Both the position numbers and the translations under genes were made by a program. Of a stretch of DNA of 64,000 nt, positions 25,918 to 34,199 are shown one piece after another. Where the stretch lies: contig OX638344.1 in assembly GCA_951813555.1 (NCBI GenBank), positions 2,447,076 to 2,511,075 of the forward strand. The letters are read 5' to 3'. Position 1 is the stretch's first letter; every line of letters starts with the position of its first letter. Source of the DNA: an uncultured Acidimicrobiales bacterium. GTDB lineage: Bacteria; Actinomycetota; Acidimicrobiia; Acidimicrobiales; Bin134. The notes under the pieces are model-generated. The model was given only the letters and a program-made list of their open reading frames with translations. It was not told where the DNA came from and did not search any database.

Positions 25918-27830
25918 TTGTGCTACGCATTCTTGCGGTGAGCAGCGTCCTGGATTCGTTCAATGGCGTGGTTGGCAGACTCAGACCCTTCTGGAAGGCC
26001 GATCGGGTCGTCCTGATCGGTGTGGTGGCGGTGGTGGTGGGGATTGTGGTTCTGCAGGTGAGGGATCATCCGAAGTTCTCCCGGGTGGATGAGCTTCAGC
26101 ATTTTGACTATGTGTTGAAGTCGCCTTCGGCCGGCGTTCGCATCGGCGAGCAGTATGGGTTGGAGGCCGTGCGGGTGGTGGCCTGCCGGGGAATCGACCT
26201 GCCGGGGTGGGAACCCGGGACTCCGAAGCTGTCTGAGTGCGGCGACCCTCTGCCTGATCCGAGCTTGTCGCATTCCAATGGCTACAACACGGCGTATCTG
26301 CACACGCCGGTGTACTACTCGGCGACTGCGCTGGCTGGTTCCGCGGTGTTGCGCCTTCCCGGGGTGGACAGCTGGTTGGTGGCCTATCGGCTGGTGGGGG
26401 CGGTGTGGCTGGCCGCCGGTTTGGCGTTGGTGTGGTATGCGCTGGGTTTGGTGAATGTGGGGGTTTGGGGTCGGGCGGCGGTGGTGGGGTTGTTGGGGGT
26501 GTCTCCGGTGGTGGTTCATGCCTCGGCGCTGTTGAACCCCGATGCCACGGCGCTTTTGGGGGGCGCAGCGGTGCTGGTGGCGCTGCTGAAGTGGGAGTCG
26601 GGGCGGTGGCCGTGGTGGACGGTGCCCGCGGTTTCGGCGGTGGCCGTTTGGCTGAGGTTGACGAACTCCGCGGCGGTGGGCGTCGTCGCCGTGTATGTGG
26701 TGCTGCGGGTGTGGCAGAAGCGGGACAGGGTGCGGGAGCGGCTGTTGGTTGCGGGGACGTCGTTTGCTGTCGCAGTTTTGTCGGTGCTGGCGTGGCGGTT
26801 GTGGCAGAGGTATCGCCAGTTGGACGAGGAGCAGGACCTGCCTCTGTATGTGGCCGAGCGCTTTGGATATTTTCGCTGGACCTCGGTGGACGACCAGCTC
26901 CGTGCGGTGCTCACGCCGTTTCGGGATCAGTGGGTTCCCGAGGTTCTGCCCAGAAACGTGCTGGTGCCGTTGGGCGGGGTTGCCGATGTAGGGCTGCTTG
27001 TCCTTTTGGGGGCGGCGGTGGCGTTCACTGCGGCCCGATCGGCCCATCGCGCGCTTGTAGGCGGGGTGCTCGCGGCGATGGTTGGCATGGGCGTTTTGAC
27101 GATGGTCACAAATTATTGGACTCTGTCTCGCGATTCGCTTGCGCCGGGGCGGTATGGGCTGGCTATTCTGCCGTTCGCCGCGGCGGCGGTCGCGCCGGTG
27201 CTGCGCCGCCGTGCGTTGGCTGGTGTGCTGGTGGGGGCGCTGGCGTGCGCAACTGGGGGGGCGATGCTCTACGGCGTGCTGTCCTACGGCCCCAAGGCCG
27301 CCATCGCAGCGTCACCGGACAGCGAGACCACGATAGGGGTGTGGTGCTCCACCACCTCAACGTCTTCTTTGTGGCGGTGGAACGAAGTGCCCGGCGCCAC
27401 CTCGTATCACGTGAGCTTCGACGGGTGGTCATGGCAAGAGCATGAGGGCACAACCTTGACCTTGACCGGCCAGCCGGCCGACACCGAAGCGGTGCTGCAT
27501 GTCCAGGCCGGCAACGCCGATGCGTGGGACAGCGGCCCATCGGGAAGCAGAGTCTGTCGAACTGCCCCACAAGGCAGGCCGAACGTGTCGTGCACCACGA
27601 CCTCCTCGTCCTACACCTGGACATGGGATCCGGTAGAGGGGGCAACTCGGTACCGCGTCCGCAACCAAACCGCCCATCCGTGGTTTTCGCACGCCGGTAC
27701 TGTCAAGACGATCGGCGGCGCGAAGCCGGATAGAGAAGCGGTCTTGTACGTCCAGGCGGGCAACGCCGACGGGTGGAATATCGCAGGCACGGGAGAAGCG
27801 GCTTGCCGAACAAACCATGACAAGGGCTAG
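25896..27830 (+). CDS. GT-C-like polytopic membrane protein with two C-terminal FnIII-like domains
   Basis: 644 aa. The first membrane helix (about 38-55) is followed by an extracytoplasmic loop with FSRVDELQHFDYV, the acidic DE-type motif expected of GT-C glycosyltransferases, which use lipid-linked sugars. About ten further hydrophobic segments run to residue 475. The C-terminal 165 residues form two similar Cys-bounded domains (CSTTSTSSLWRWNEVPGATSY and CTTTSSSYTWTWDPVEGATRY, each followed by EAVLHVQAGNADAW or EAVLYVQAGNADGW). They resemble the FnIII-type domains of the long array copies downstream. The start is uncertain: TTG 25896 or GTG 25911, both without a clear ribosome site. The 5' end overlaps IS3 debris, so the N-terminus may have been replaced. 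The substrate is unknown. Confidence 0.7.
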   Translation: MTRHRVALVLRILAVSSVLDSFNGVVGRLRPFWKADRVVLIGVVAVVVGIVVLQVRDHPKFSRVDELQHFDYVLKSPSAGVRIGEQYGLEAVRVVACRGIDLPGWEPGTPKLSECGDPLPDPSLSHSNGYNTAYLHTPVYYSATALAGSAVLRLPGVDSWLVAYRLVGAVWLAAGLALVWYALGLVNVGVWGRAAVVGLLGVSPVVVHASALLNPDATALLGGAAVLVALLKWESGRWPWWTVPAVSAVAVWLRLTNSAAVGVVAVYVVLRVWQKRDRVRERLLVAGTSFAVAVLSVLAWRLWQRYRQLDEEQDLPLYVAERFGYFRWTSVDDQLRAVLTPFRDQWVPEVLPRNVLVPLGGVADVGLLVLLGAAVAFTAARSAHRALVGGVLAAMVGMGVLTMVTNYWTLSRDSLAPGRYGLAILPFAAAAVAPVLRRRALAGVLVGALACATGGAMLYGVLSYGPKAAIAASPDSETTIGVWCSTTSTSSLWRWNEVPGATSYHVSFDGWSWQEHEGTTLTLTGQPADTEAVLHVQAGNADAWDSGPSGSRVCRTAPQGRPNVSCTTTSSSYTWTWDPVEGATRYRVRNQTAHPWFSHAGTVKTIGGAKPDREAVLYVQAGNADGWNIAGTGEAACRTNHDKG

Positions 27831-27839
27831 ATGGTTGTT

Positions 27840-27890
27840 TTGCGTCTGATTTCGCGCGACGGATTCTGAGTTTCTTCAAACAGCATCGGG
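27840..27890 (-). repeat. 51-bp IS3 orfA fragment, copy 2
   Basis: Matches 25760-25810 at 48 of 51 positions. It supplies the stop codon of the truncated last array copy, so the junction at about 27890 records an IS-associated deletion that cut the 3' end of the array. Confidence 0.8.
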
Positions 27891-28076
27891 CACCTCACAC
27901 GACTCCGGCACAGCCCCGCCCGAACTGCCCGACCCGCACCCCCCCAACACCAACCCCACAACCACCACCGCCGCAATCCAGCCGCTATCCGGCCGCTGCC
28001 GATCTGGCCGCCCCGCGAAGCCCCGGACCGCGCTAAGCACGGCCAGCGGCTTTGCCATAGGCAGTTGCCACCTCAC
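27876..28076 (-). pseudogene. Array copy 15: truncated remnant (signal peptide only)
   Basis: 66 codons: leader MRWQLPMAKP, Arg-containing stretch, hydrophobic core, lipobox VLGGC (Cys47) and the first residues of the mature protein (VPESCEVPDAV), then a stop formed by fused IS3 sequence. The beta-helix and C-terminal parts are missing. GTG start 9 nt after the stop of copy 14, the same spacing as intact neighbours. It marks the downstream end of the array. Confidence 0.85.
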
Positions 28077-28085
28077 CCGCGGCCC

Positions 28086-29306
28086 TCAACCAAAGTCGAG
28101 CCCAGACCGCCCAGAACGCCGAATCCGCCACCCCAGCACAACAAGCAACAACAACCCCGCAAAAGCCCAAACCCAAACCCAAGAAAAACCGCCAGAACCC
28201 GCACACCCTCCAGGACCACCATAATTTGGGACTGAGTGCACCCAGAGGTCACCGCAAACTTCTCCGCCGCCCACATTCGTTTGGCCGGAGATTCGCCCGT
28301 CCTGGTGAACCCTGGCTGGGCCGAACACGTGTGACCCGCCCCACACTCTCGCCCGGCCATAGACAACAGCATCGCCGAACACAGCAGTAGGCCGATACTT
28401 AGTTATGCGAATGTCGTCATCCCACTTGTCTTGGATTTGCAGATCAACGGTTTCCAACAAATCGTCAAGTGCTTCCTCAACTGAACTCAAAGGCAGAGTC
28501 CACTGCACAGGAACTTGAACACCTGGGTTATTCTTATAAGGTATCGTGACTAGTGAGTTCGTCCAGAGTTTGCGGGCGAGGTCGACGTTGTCGAACACAG
28601 GCCGTTTGAGGACATTGCTGTCGGCGCTTTCTCCGGTCAAGTGCTGCGAGTGGGACGAGTCGAACACCATTGCCTGGCCGCTCACTTGTGCCCGTCCGTA
28701 GATCCGCGCCGAGTCGAACACCTGCGCCTCGCCGCCCACCACAGCGGTGCCATAGACCTCAGCGTCGCCGAACACCGCCGCGTTTCCGGACACCAACGCG
28801 TCGCCCGACACTGCGGCGTCGCCGAATACCCGGGCGTCTCCGCCGACCCATGCGCCGCCCTCGTGGGCGAGGTTGTGTCCGGTTTGTATCCAGCCGCCCA
28901 CATCGCCCCGCTTGGCCCTCAGTACTTTCTCTCCGTCGGGCAGCTCCGCGACCACGTCGCGCAGCGCCACAACCCGGCACAGCCCCGCCCGGCCGCCGTG
29001 AACACACCCCACACCGCCCCCCGCAACCCCGCCGTCTGATACCGGCGCGGCCACGCTGCGGGCCGCATCGACGCAGTACTTCACATCAACAACACCGTCG
29101 GGAACCACACACGACTCCGGCACAACCCCGCCCGAACCACCCGACCCGCAACCCCCCAACACCAACCCCACAACCACCACCGCCAAAACCGGCCCAAAGC
29201 CCGGCCGCCGCCGAAAACAGCCCCCGCCGCCCGGCCACCGCCGAACCGGCACCCCCGCCGAACCTCGGACCGCGCTAAGCACGGCCAGCGGCTTTGCCAT
29301 AGGCAT
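28086..29306 (-). CDS. Array copy 14: short hexapeptide beta-helix lipoprotein, insert class C
   Basis: 406 aa. Lipobox VLGGC (Cys53) after a long Arg-containing leader; Cys-rich segment 66-110; RGDVGGWIQTGHNLAHEGGAWV at 133-154, written here in two parts (RGDVGGWIQ and NLAHEGGAWV), which matches the entry motif of YdcK/phage-type hexapeptide proteins; ten V-x-G-x-A-x hexapeptides at 154-213; non-helical insert at about 214-303 (EEALDDLLETVD, class C); six further rungs at 304-340; cap with two Cys (VCGDLWVHS...C); membrane helix 375-393; basic tail RIRRSGR. The first upstream start is out of frame because of an extra A in the leader DNA, so ATG 29306 is used. 23 nt after copy 13. Surface exposure is inferred. 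Confidence 0.85.
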   Translation of the reverse strand: MPMAKPLAVLSAVRGSAGVPVRRWPGGGGCFRRRPGFGPVLAVVVVGLVLGGCGSGGSGGVVPESCVVPDGVVDVKYCVDAARSVAAPVSDGGVAGGGVGCVHGGRAGLCRVVALRDVVAELPDGEKVLRAKRGDVGGWIQTGHNLAHEGGAWVGGDARVFGDAAVSGDALVSGNAAVFGDAEVYGTAVVGGEAQVFDSARIYGRAQVSGQAMVFDSSHSQHLTGESADSNVLKRPVFDNVDLARKLWTNSLVTIPYKNNPGVQVPVQWTLPLSSVEEALDDLLETVDLQIQDKWDDDIRITKYRPTAVFGDAVVYGRARVWGGSHVFGPARVHQDGRISGQTNVGGGEVCGDLWVHSVPNYGGPGGCAGSGGFSWVWVWAFAGLLLLVVLGWRIRRSGRSGLDFG

Positions 29307-29329
29307 TTGCCACCTTCACCCCGCGGCCA

Positions 29330-30502
29330 TCAACCAAAGCCGAGCCCAGACCGCCTAGAACGCCGAAGCCGCCACCCCGCCACAACTACCAGCAACAACC
29401 CCGCAAAAACCCAAACCCAAACCCAAGAAAAGCCGCCAGAATCCGCACACTTTATAGAACCGCCATAACCTAGGGATGAGTGTAACCAGGCATCACTGCA
29501 CACTCTTCCGCCGCCCAAATTCGTTTGGCCGGACACGCGCCCGTCCTGGTGAACTTCGGCTCCGCCGAACACGTGTGATCCGCCCCATACTTTTGCCTGT
29601 CCGTGGATTACGGCATCGCCGAACACAGCAGTAGGCCGATACGAAGTCGCCAAAACGTCGTCACTCCACTCTTCCCGGCTCGCCGGAACAAGCATTTCCA
29701 ACTCCGACAACCTGAGTGAATCCTCAAGGCTTCTCAAATGCCGAACCCACGTCACAGTATCTGGAGCACCTGGGTTATTCTCGTCAGGTACTGTGACTCG
29801 TGAGTCTGTCCAGAGTTTGCGGGCGGGGTCGTCTTGTTCGAACACCTGCATGTACGCGGGGTTGCCCTCAGGGCTTTCTCCGTTCCAGTGCTGCGAGTGG
29901 GACGAGTCGAACACCATGGCCTGGCCGCTTACTTGTGCCCGTCCGTAGATCCGCGCCGCGTCGAACACCTGCGCCTCGCCGGACACCTCAGCGGTGCCAT
30001 AGACCTCAGCGTCGCCGAACACCGCCGCGTTTCCGGACACCAACGCGTCGCCGGACACTGCGGCGCCGTCGAACACCCGGGCGTCGCCGCCGACCCATGC
30101 GCCGCCCTCGTGGGCGAGGTTGCGCCCGGTTTGTATCCAGCCGCCCACATCGCCGCGCTCGGCCCTCACTACTTCCCCTCCGTCGGGCAGCTCCGCAACC
30201 ACGTCGCGCAGCGCCACAACCCGGCACAGCCCCGCCCGGCCCCCGTGAACACACCCGAAACCGCCCCCCGCAACCCCGGCGTCTGTTACCGGCGCGGCCA
30301 CGCTGCGGGCCACGTCGACGCAGTACTTCGCGTCCGCAACACCCTCGGGCACCGCACACGACTCCGGCACAGCCCCGCCCGAACCGCCCGACCCGCAACC
30401 CCCCAACACCAACCCAACAACCACCACCACCGCCAAAACCCGGCCGCCACCCGGCCACCGCCGATCTGGCCGCCCCGCGAAAGCCCGGACCGCGCTAAGC
30501 AC
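29330..30502 (-). CDS. Array copy 13: short hexapeptide beta-helix lipoprotein, insert class B
   Basis: 390 aa, the shortest intact copy. The usual start is lost: the ATG after the leader CCT codon is ATA here, so GTG 30502 (MLSAVRAFAGR) is the first usable codon and lipobox Cys is residue 36. Ten hexapeptides at about 137-196, insert with SLRLSELEMLVPAS (class B, 209-289), second helix segment 290-330, cap variant RVCSDAWLHSSLGYGGSIKC, membrane helix and tail RLRRSRR. The gap to copy 12 is 47 nt, longer than most because of the shifted start. Confidence 0.82.
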   Translation of the reverse strand: MLSAVRAFAGRPDRRWPGGGRVLAVVVVVGLVLGGCGSGGSGGAVPESCAVPEGVADAKYCVDVARSVAAPVTDAGVAGGGFGCVHGGRAGLCRVVALRDVVAELPDGGEVVRAERGDVGGWIQTGRNLAHEGGAWVGGDARVFDGAAVSGDALVSGNAAVFGDAEVYGTAEVSGEAQVFDAARIYGRAQVSGQAMVFDSSHSQHWNGESPEGNPAYMQVFEQDDPARKLWTDSRVTVPDENNPGAPDTVTWVRHLRSLEDSLRLSELEMLVPASREEWSDDVLATSYRPTAVFGDAVIHGQAKVWGGSHVFGGAEVHQDGRVSGQTNLGGGRVCSDAWLHSSLGYGGSIKCADSGGFSWVWVWVFAGLLLVVVAGWRLRRSRRSGLGFG

Positions 30503-30549
30503 GGCCAGCGGCTTTGCTATAAGCCGTTGCCACCTTCACCCCGCGGCCA

Positions 30550-31776
30550 TCAACCAAAGCCGAGCCCAGAACGCCCAGAACGCCGAAACCGCCACCCCGC
30601 CACAACAACCAGCAACAACCCCGCAAAACCCCAAACCCAAACCCAAGAAAAGCCGCCAGAATCCGCACACTTTATAGAACCACCATAAGCTTGGACTGAG
30701 TGCACCCAGGCATCACTGCATACTTCTCCCCCACCCACATTTGAATGGGCGGATATGCGCCCGTCCTGGTGAACCCTGGCTGGGCCGAACACGTATGACC
30801 CGCCCCACACTCTTGCCCGCCCGTGGACAACAGCATCGCCGTACACAGCAGTAGGCCGATACGAAGCCGCCAAAACGTCGTCACCCCACTCGTCCCGGCT
30901 CGCCGGAACAAGCATTTCCAACTCCGACAACCTGAGTGAATCCTCAAGGCTGCTCAAATGCCGAGCCCAAAGCACAGGAACTTGAACACCTGGGTTATTC
31001 TCATAAGGTATTGTGACTAGTGAGTCTGTCCACAGTTTGCGGGCGGGGTCGTCTTGTTCGAACACCGACCGGTACACGGGATCGCCTTCAGCGCTTTCTC
31101 CGTTCCAGTGCTGCGAGTGGGAGGAGTCGAACACCATGGCCTGGCCGCGCACTTGTGCCCGTCCGTAGATCCGCGCCGCGTCGAACACCTGCGCTTCGCC
31201 GCCCACCTCAGCGGTGCCATAGACCTCAGCGTCGCCGAACACCGCCGCGTTTCCGGACACCAACGCGTCGCCGGACACTGCGGCGTCGCCGAACACCCGG
31301 GCGTCGCCGCCGACCCATGCGCCGCCCTCGTGGGCGAGGTTGCGCCCGGTTTGTATCCAGCCGCCCACATCGCCGCGCTCGGCCCTCACTACCTCCCCTC
31401 CGTCGGGCAGCTCCGCGACCACGTCGCCCAGCGCCACAACCCGGCACAGCCCCGCCCGGCCCCCGTGAACACACCCCACACCGCCCCCCACAACCCCGGC
31501 CCCGCTGTCTGTTACCGGCGCGGCCACGCTGCGGGCCACATCGACGCAGTACTTCGCATCCACAACACCGTCGGGCACCGCACACGACTCCGGCACAACC
31601 CCACCCGAACCACCCGACCCGCAACCCCCCAACACCAACCCCACAACCACCACAACCGCCAAAACCCGGCCGCCACCCGGCCACCGCCGAACCGGAACCC
31701 CCGCCCAACAGCCCGCGAAGCCTCGGACCGCGCTACGCACGGCCAGCGGCATTGCCATAGGCAGTCGCCACCTCAC
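30550..31776 (-). CDS. Array copy 12: short hexapeptide beta-helix lipoprotein, insert class B
   Basis: 408 aa. GTG 31776 begins the full leader MRWRLPMAMP; lipobox Cys52. Ten hexapeptides, then insert class B (SLRLSELEMLVPASRDEW) preceded by the segment VTIPYENNPGVQVPVLW, so two insert halves seen separately elsewhere are combined. The cap is SDAWVHSVQAYGGSIKC. 9 nt after the stop of copy 11 without a Shine-Dalgarno sequence, so termination-reinitiation is likely. Its leader-coding region belongs to the block that is identical at 38.1-38.9 kb. Confidence 0.85.
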   Translation of the reverse strand: MRWRLPMAMPLAVRSAVRGFAGCWAGVPVRRWPGGGRVLAVVVVVGLVLGGCGSGGSGGVVPESCAVPDGVVDAKYCVDVARSVAAPVTDSGAGVVGGGVGCVHGGRAGLCRVVALGDVVAELPDGGEVVRAERGDVGGWIQTGRNLAHEGGAWVGGDARVFGDAAVSGDALVSGNAAVFGDAEVYGTAEVGGEAQVFDAARIYGRAQVRGQAMVFDSSHSQHWNGESAEGDPVYRSVFEQDDPARKLWTDSLVTIPYENNPGVQVPVLWARHLSSLEDSLRLSELEMLVPASRDEWGDDVLAASYRPTAVYGDAVVHGRARVWGGSYVFGPARVHQDGRISAHSNVGGGEVCSDAWVHSVQAYGGSIKCADSGGFSWVWVWGFAGLLLVVVAGWRFRRSGRSGLGFG

Positions 31777-32446
31777 CCGCGGCCCTCAACCAAATCCGAG
31801 CCCAGACCGCCCAGAACGCCGAATCCGCCACCCCAGCACAACAAGCAACAACAACCCCGCAAAAACCCAAACCCAAACCCAAGAAAAACCACCAGAACCC
31901 GCACACTTTGCAAAACCAACATAAGCTCCGAGTGAGTGCACCCAGAGATCACCGCACACGTCTCCGCCGCCCATATTCGTTTGGCCAGATATGCGCCCGT
32001 CCTGGTGAACCCTGGCTGGGCCGAACACGTGTGACCCGCCCCACACTCTTGCCCGCCCGTGGACAACAGCATCGCCGTACACAGCAGTAGGCCGATACGA
32101 AGTCGCCAGAACGTCGTCACCCCACTCGTTTTGGAATTGCGGATCAACTATTTCCAACAACTCGTCAACTGCTTCCTCAATTCTACTCAGACTCCTATGC
32201 CACAGCACAGGAACTTGAACACCTGGGTTGTTTTCATCAGGTATCAAGACTCGTGAGTCTGTCCACAGTTTGCGGGCGGGATCGTCTTGTTCGAACACCG
32301 ACCGGTACGCGGGGTTGCCTTCTGGGCTTTCTCCGTTCCAGTGCTGCGAGTGGGAGGAGTCGAACACCATGGCCTGGCCGCGCACTTGTGCCCGGTCGTA
32401 GATCCGCGCCGCGTCGAACACCTGCGCCTCGCCGCCCACCACAGCG
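31655..32446. repeat. 792-bp exact repeat, left copy (partner 38138-38929)
   Basis: By direct reading, 31655-32446 and 38138-38929 are the same sequence at a constant offset of 6483 bp, with scattered mismatches on the left and a clear divergence from base 32447 on. The block runs from the leader of copies 12 and 8 into the middle of copies 11 and 7. Sharp edges inside genes indicate gene conversion or a recent segmental duplication. Confidence 0.85.
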
Positions 32447-32979
32447 GTGCCATAGACCTCAGCGTCGCCGAACACCGCCGAGTCGCCGCCTACTACTGCG
32501 TCGCCGGACACTGCGGCGCCGCCGAACACCCGGGCGTCGCCGCCGACCCACGCGCCGCCCTCGTGGGCGAGGTTGCGCCCGGTTTGTATCCAGCCGCCCA
32601 CATCGCCGCGCTCGGCCCTCACTACCTCCCCTCCGTCGGGCAGCTCCGCAACCACGTCGCGCAGCGCCACAACCCGGCACAGCCCCGCCCGGCCGCCGTG
32701 AACACACCCCACACCGCCCCCCGCAACCCCGCTCCCGCCCGGCGCGGCCACGCTGCGGGCCACGTCGACGCAGTACTTCGCGTCCGCAACACCGTCGGGC
32801 ACCACACACGACTCCGGCACAGCCCCGCCCGACCCGCCCGACCCGCAACCCCCCAACACCAACCCCACAACCACCACCGCCAAAACCCGGCCGCCACCCG
32901 GCCACCGCCGAACCGGAACCCCCGCCCAACAGCCCGCGAAGCCCCGGATCGCGCTAAGCACGGCCAGCGGCCTTGCCAT
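31786..32979 (-). CDS. Array copy 11: short hexapeptide beta-helix lipoprotein, insert class A
   Basis: 397 aa from ATG 32979 (MARPLAVLSAI); lipobox Cys45. Ten hexapeptides with the variant pair VSGDAV-VGGDSA. Insert class A (SRIEEAVDELLEIVDPQF), second helix segment with VFGPARVHQDGRIS, cap VCGDLWVHSLGAYVGFAKC, membrane helix, tail RIRRSGR. Its 3' two-thirds are base-for-base identical to copy 7 (see the 6483-bp-spaced repeat), which points to recent gene conversion. 29 nt after copy 10. Confidence 0.85.
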   Translation of the reverse strand: MARPLAVLSAIRGFAGCWAGVPVRRWPGGGRVLAVVVVGLVLGGCGSGGSGGAVPESCVVPDGVADAKYCVDVARSVAAPGGSGVAGGGVGCVHGGRAGLCRVVALRDVVAELPDGGEVVRAERGDVGGWIQTGRNLAHEGGAWVGGDARVFGGAAVSGDAVVGGDSAVFGDAEVYGTAVVGGEAQVFDAARIYDRAQVRGQAMVFDSSHSQHWNGESPEGNPAYRSVFEQDDPARKLWTDSRVLIPDENNPGVQVPVLWHRSLSRIEEAVDELLEIVDPQFQNEWGDDVLATSYRPTAVYGDAVVHGRARVWGGSHVFGPARVHQDGRISGQTNMGGGDVCGDLWVHSLGAYVGFAKCAGSGGFSWVWVWVFAGLLLLVVLGWRIRRSGRSGLGFG

Positions 32980-33008
32980 AGGCAGTTGCCACCTTCACCC
33001 CGCGGCCA

Positions 33009-34199
33009 TCAACCAAATCCGAGCCCAGACCGCCCAGAGCGCCGAATCCGCCACCCCAGCACAACGAGCAACAACAACCCCGCAAAAACCCAAACCCAAA
33101 CCCAAGAAAAACCACCAGAACCCGCACACCCTCCAGGACCACCATAAGCTCGGACTGAGTGCACCCAGAGATCACCGCACACGTCTCCGCCGCCTATATT
33201 CGTTTGGCCAGATATGCGCCCGTCCTGGTGAACCCTGGCTAGGCCGAACACGTGTGACCCGCCCCACACTTTTGCCTGGCCATAGACAACAGCATCGTCG
33301 AACACAGCAGTAGGCCGATACGGAGTTTTTGAAAAGTCGTCACCCCACTCGTTTTGGAATTGCGGATCAACTATTTCCAACAACTCGTCAACTGCTTCCT
33401 CAATTCTACTCAGACTCCTATGCCATTCCATATCATCAGGATAATCTGGAGATCTTTGATCGGGTATGATAACTCGTGAGTTTGTCCACAGTACGCGGGC
33501 GGGATCGTCTTGTTCAAACACCGACCGGTACACGGAGTTTCCCTCAGCTCCCTCTCCAACCCAATACTGCGAGTGGGACGAGTCGAACACCATGGCCTGG
33601 CCGCGCACTTGTGCCCGTCCGTAGATCCGCGCCGAGTCGAACACCTGCGCGTCGCCGGACACCCGAGCGCTGCCGGACACCTCAGCGCTGCCGAACACCG
33701 CCGCATCGCCCGACACCAACGCGTCGCCCGACACTACTGCGCTGTCGAACACCCGGGCGTTGCCGCTGACCCACGCGCCGCCCTCGTGGGCGAGGTTGCG
33801 CCCGGTTTGTATCCAGCCGCCCACATCGCCCCTCTTGGCCCTCACTACTTCCCCACCGTCGGGCAGCTCCGCAACCACGTCGCGCAGCGCCACAACCCGG
33901 CACAGCCCCGCCCGGCCGCCGTGAACACACCCGACACCGCCCCCCGCAACCCCGGCCCCGCTATCTGAGACCGGCGCGGCCACGCTGCGGGCCACATCGA
34001 CGCAGTACTTCGCATCCACAACACCGTCGGGAACCACACACGACTCCGGCACAACCCCGCCCGAACCACCCGACCCGCAACCCCCCAACACCAACCCCAG
34101 AACCACCACCGCCAAAACCCGGCCGCCACCCGGCCACCGCTGATCTGACCGCCCCGCGAAGCCCCGGACCGCGCTAAGCACGGCCGGCGGCTTTGCCAT
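33009..34199 (-). CDS. Array copy 10: short hexapeptide beta-helix lipoprotein, insert class A
   Basis: 396 aa from ATG 34199 (MAKPPAVLSAV); lipobox Cys41. The codon matching the usual start (34217) is ACG instead of ATG, so the internal ATG is taken; an upstream ATG at 34268 would overlap copy 9 further. The hexapeptide block is the most diverged among short copies (VSGNAR, VFDSAV, VSGSAR, VSGDAQ) but still has ten rungs. The segment before the insert is unique (IIPDQRSPDYPDDMEW), followed by class A. Cap VCGDLWVHSVRAYGGPGGC; tail RIRRSGR. Its start lies inside the 3' end of copy 9. Confidence 0.82.
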   Translation of the reverse strand: MAKPPAVLSAVRGFAGRSDQRWPGGGRVLAVVVLGLVLGGCGSGGSGGVVPESCVVPDGVVDAKYCVDVARSVAAPVSDSGAGVAGGGVGCVHGGRAGLCRVVALRDVVAELPDGGEVVRAKRGDVGGWIQTGRNLAHEGGAWVSGNARVFDSAVVSGDALVSGDAAVFGSAEVSGSARVSGDAQVFDSARIYGRAQVRGQAMVFDSSHSQYWVGEGAEGNSVYRSVFEQDDPARVLWTNSRVIIPDQRSPDYPDDMEWHRSLSRIEEAVDELLEIVDPQFQNEWGDDFSKTPYRPTAVFDDAVVYGQAKVWGGSHVFGLARVHQDGRISGQTNIGGGDVCGDLWVHSVRAYGGPGGCAGSGGFSWVWVWVFAGLLLLVVLGWRIRRSGRSGLGFG

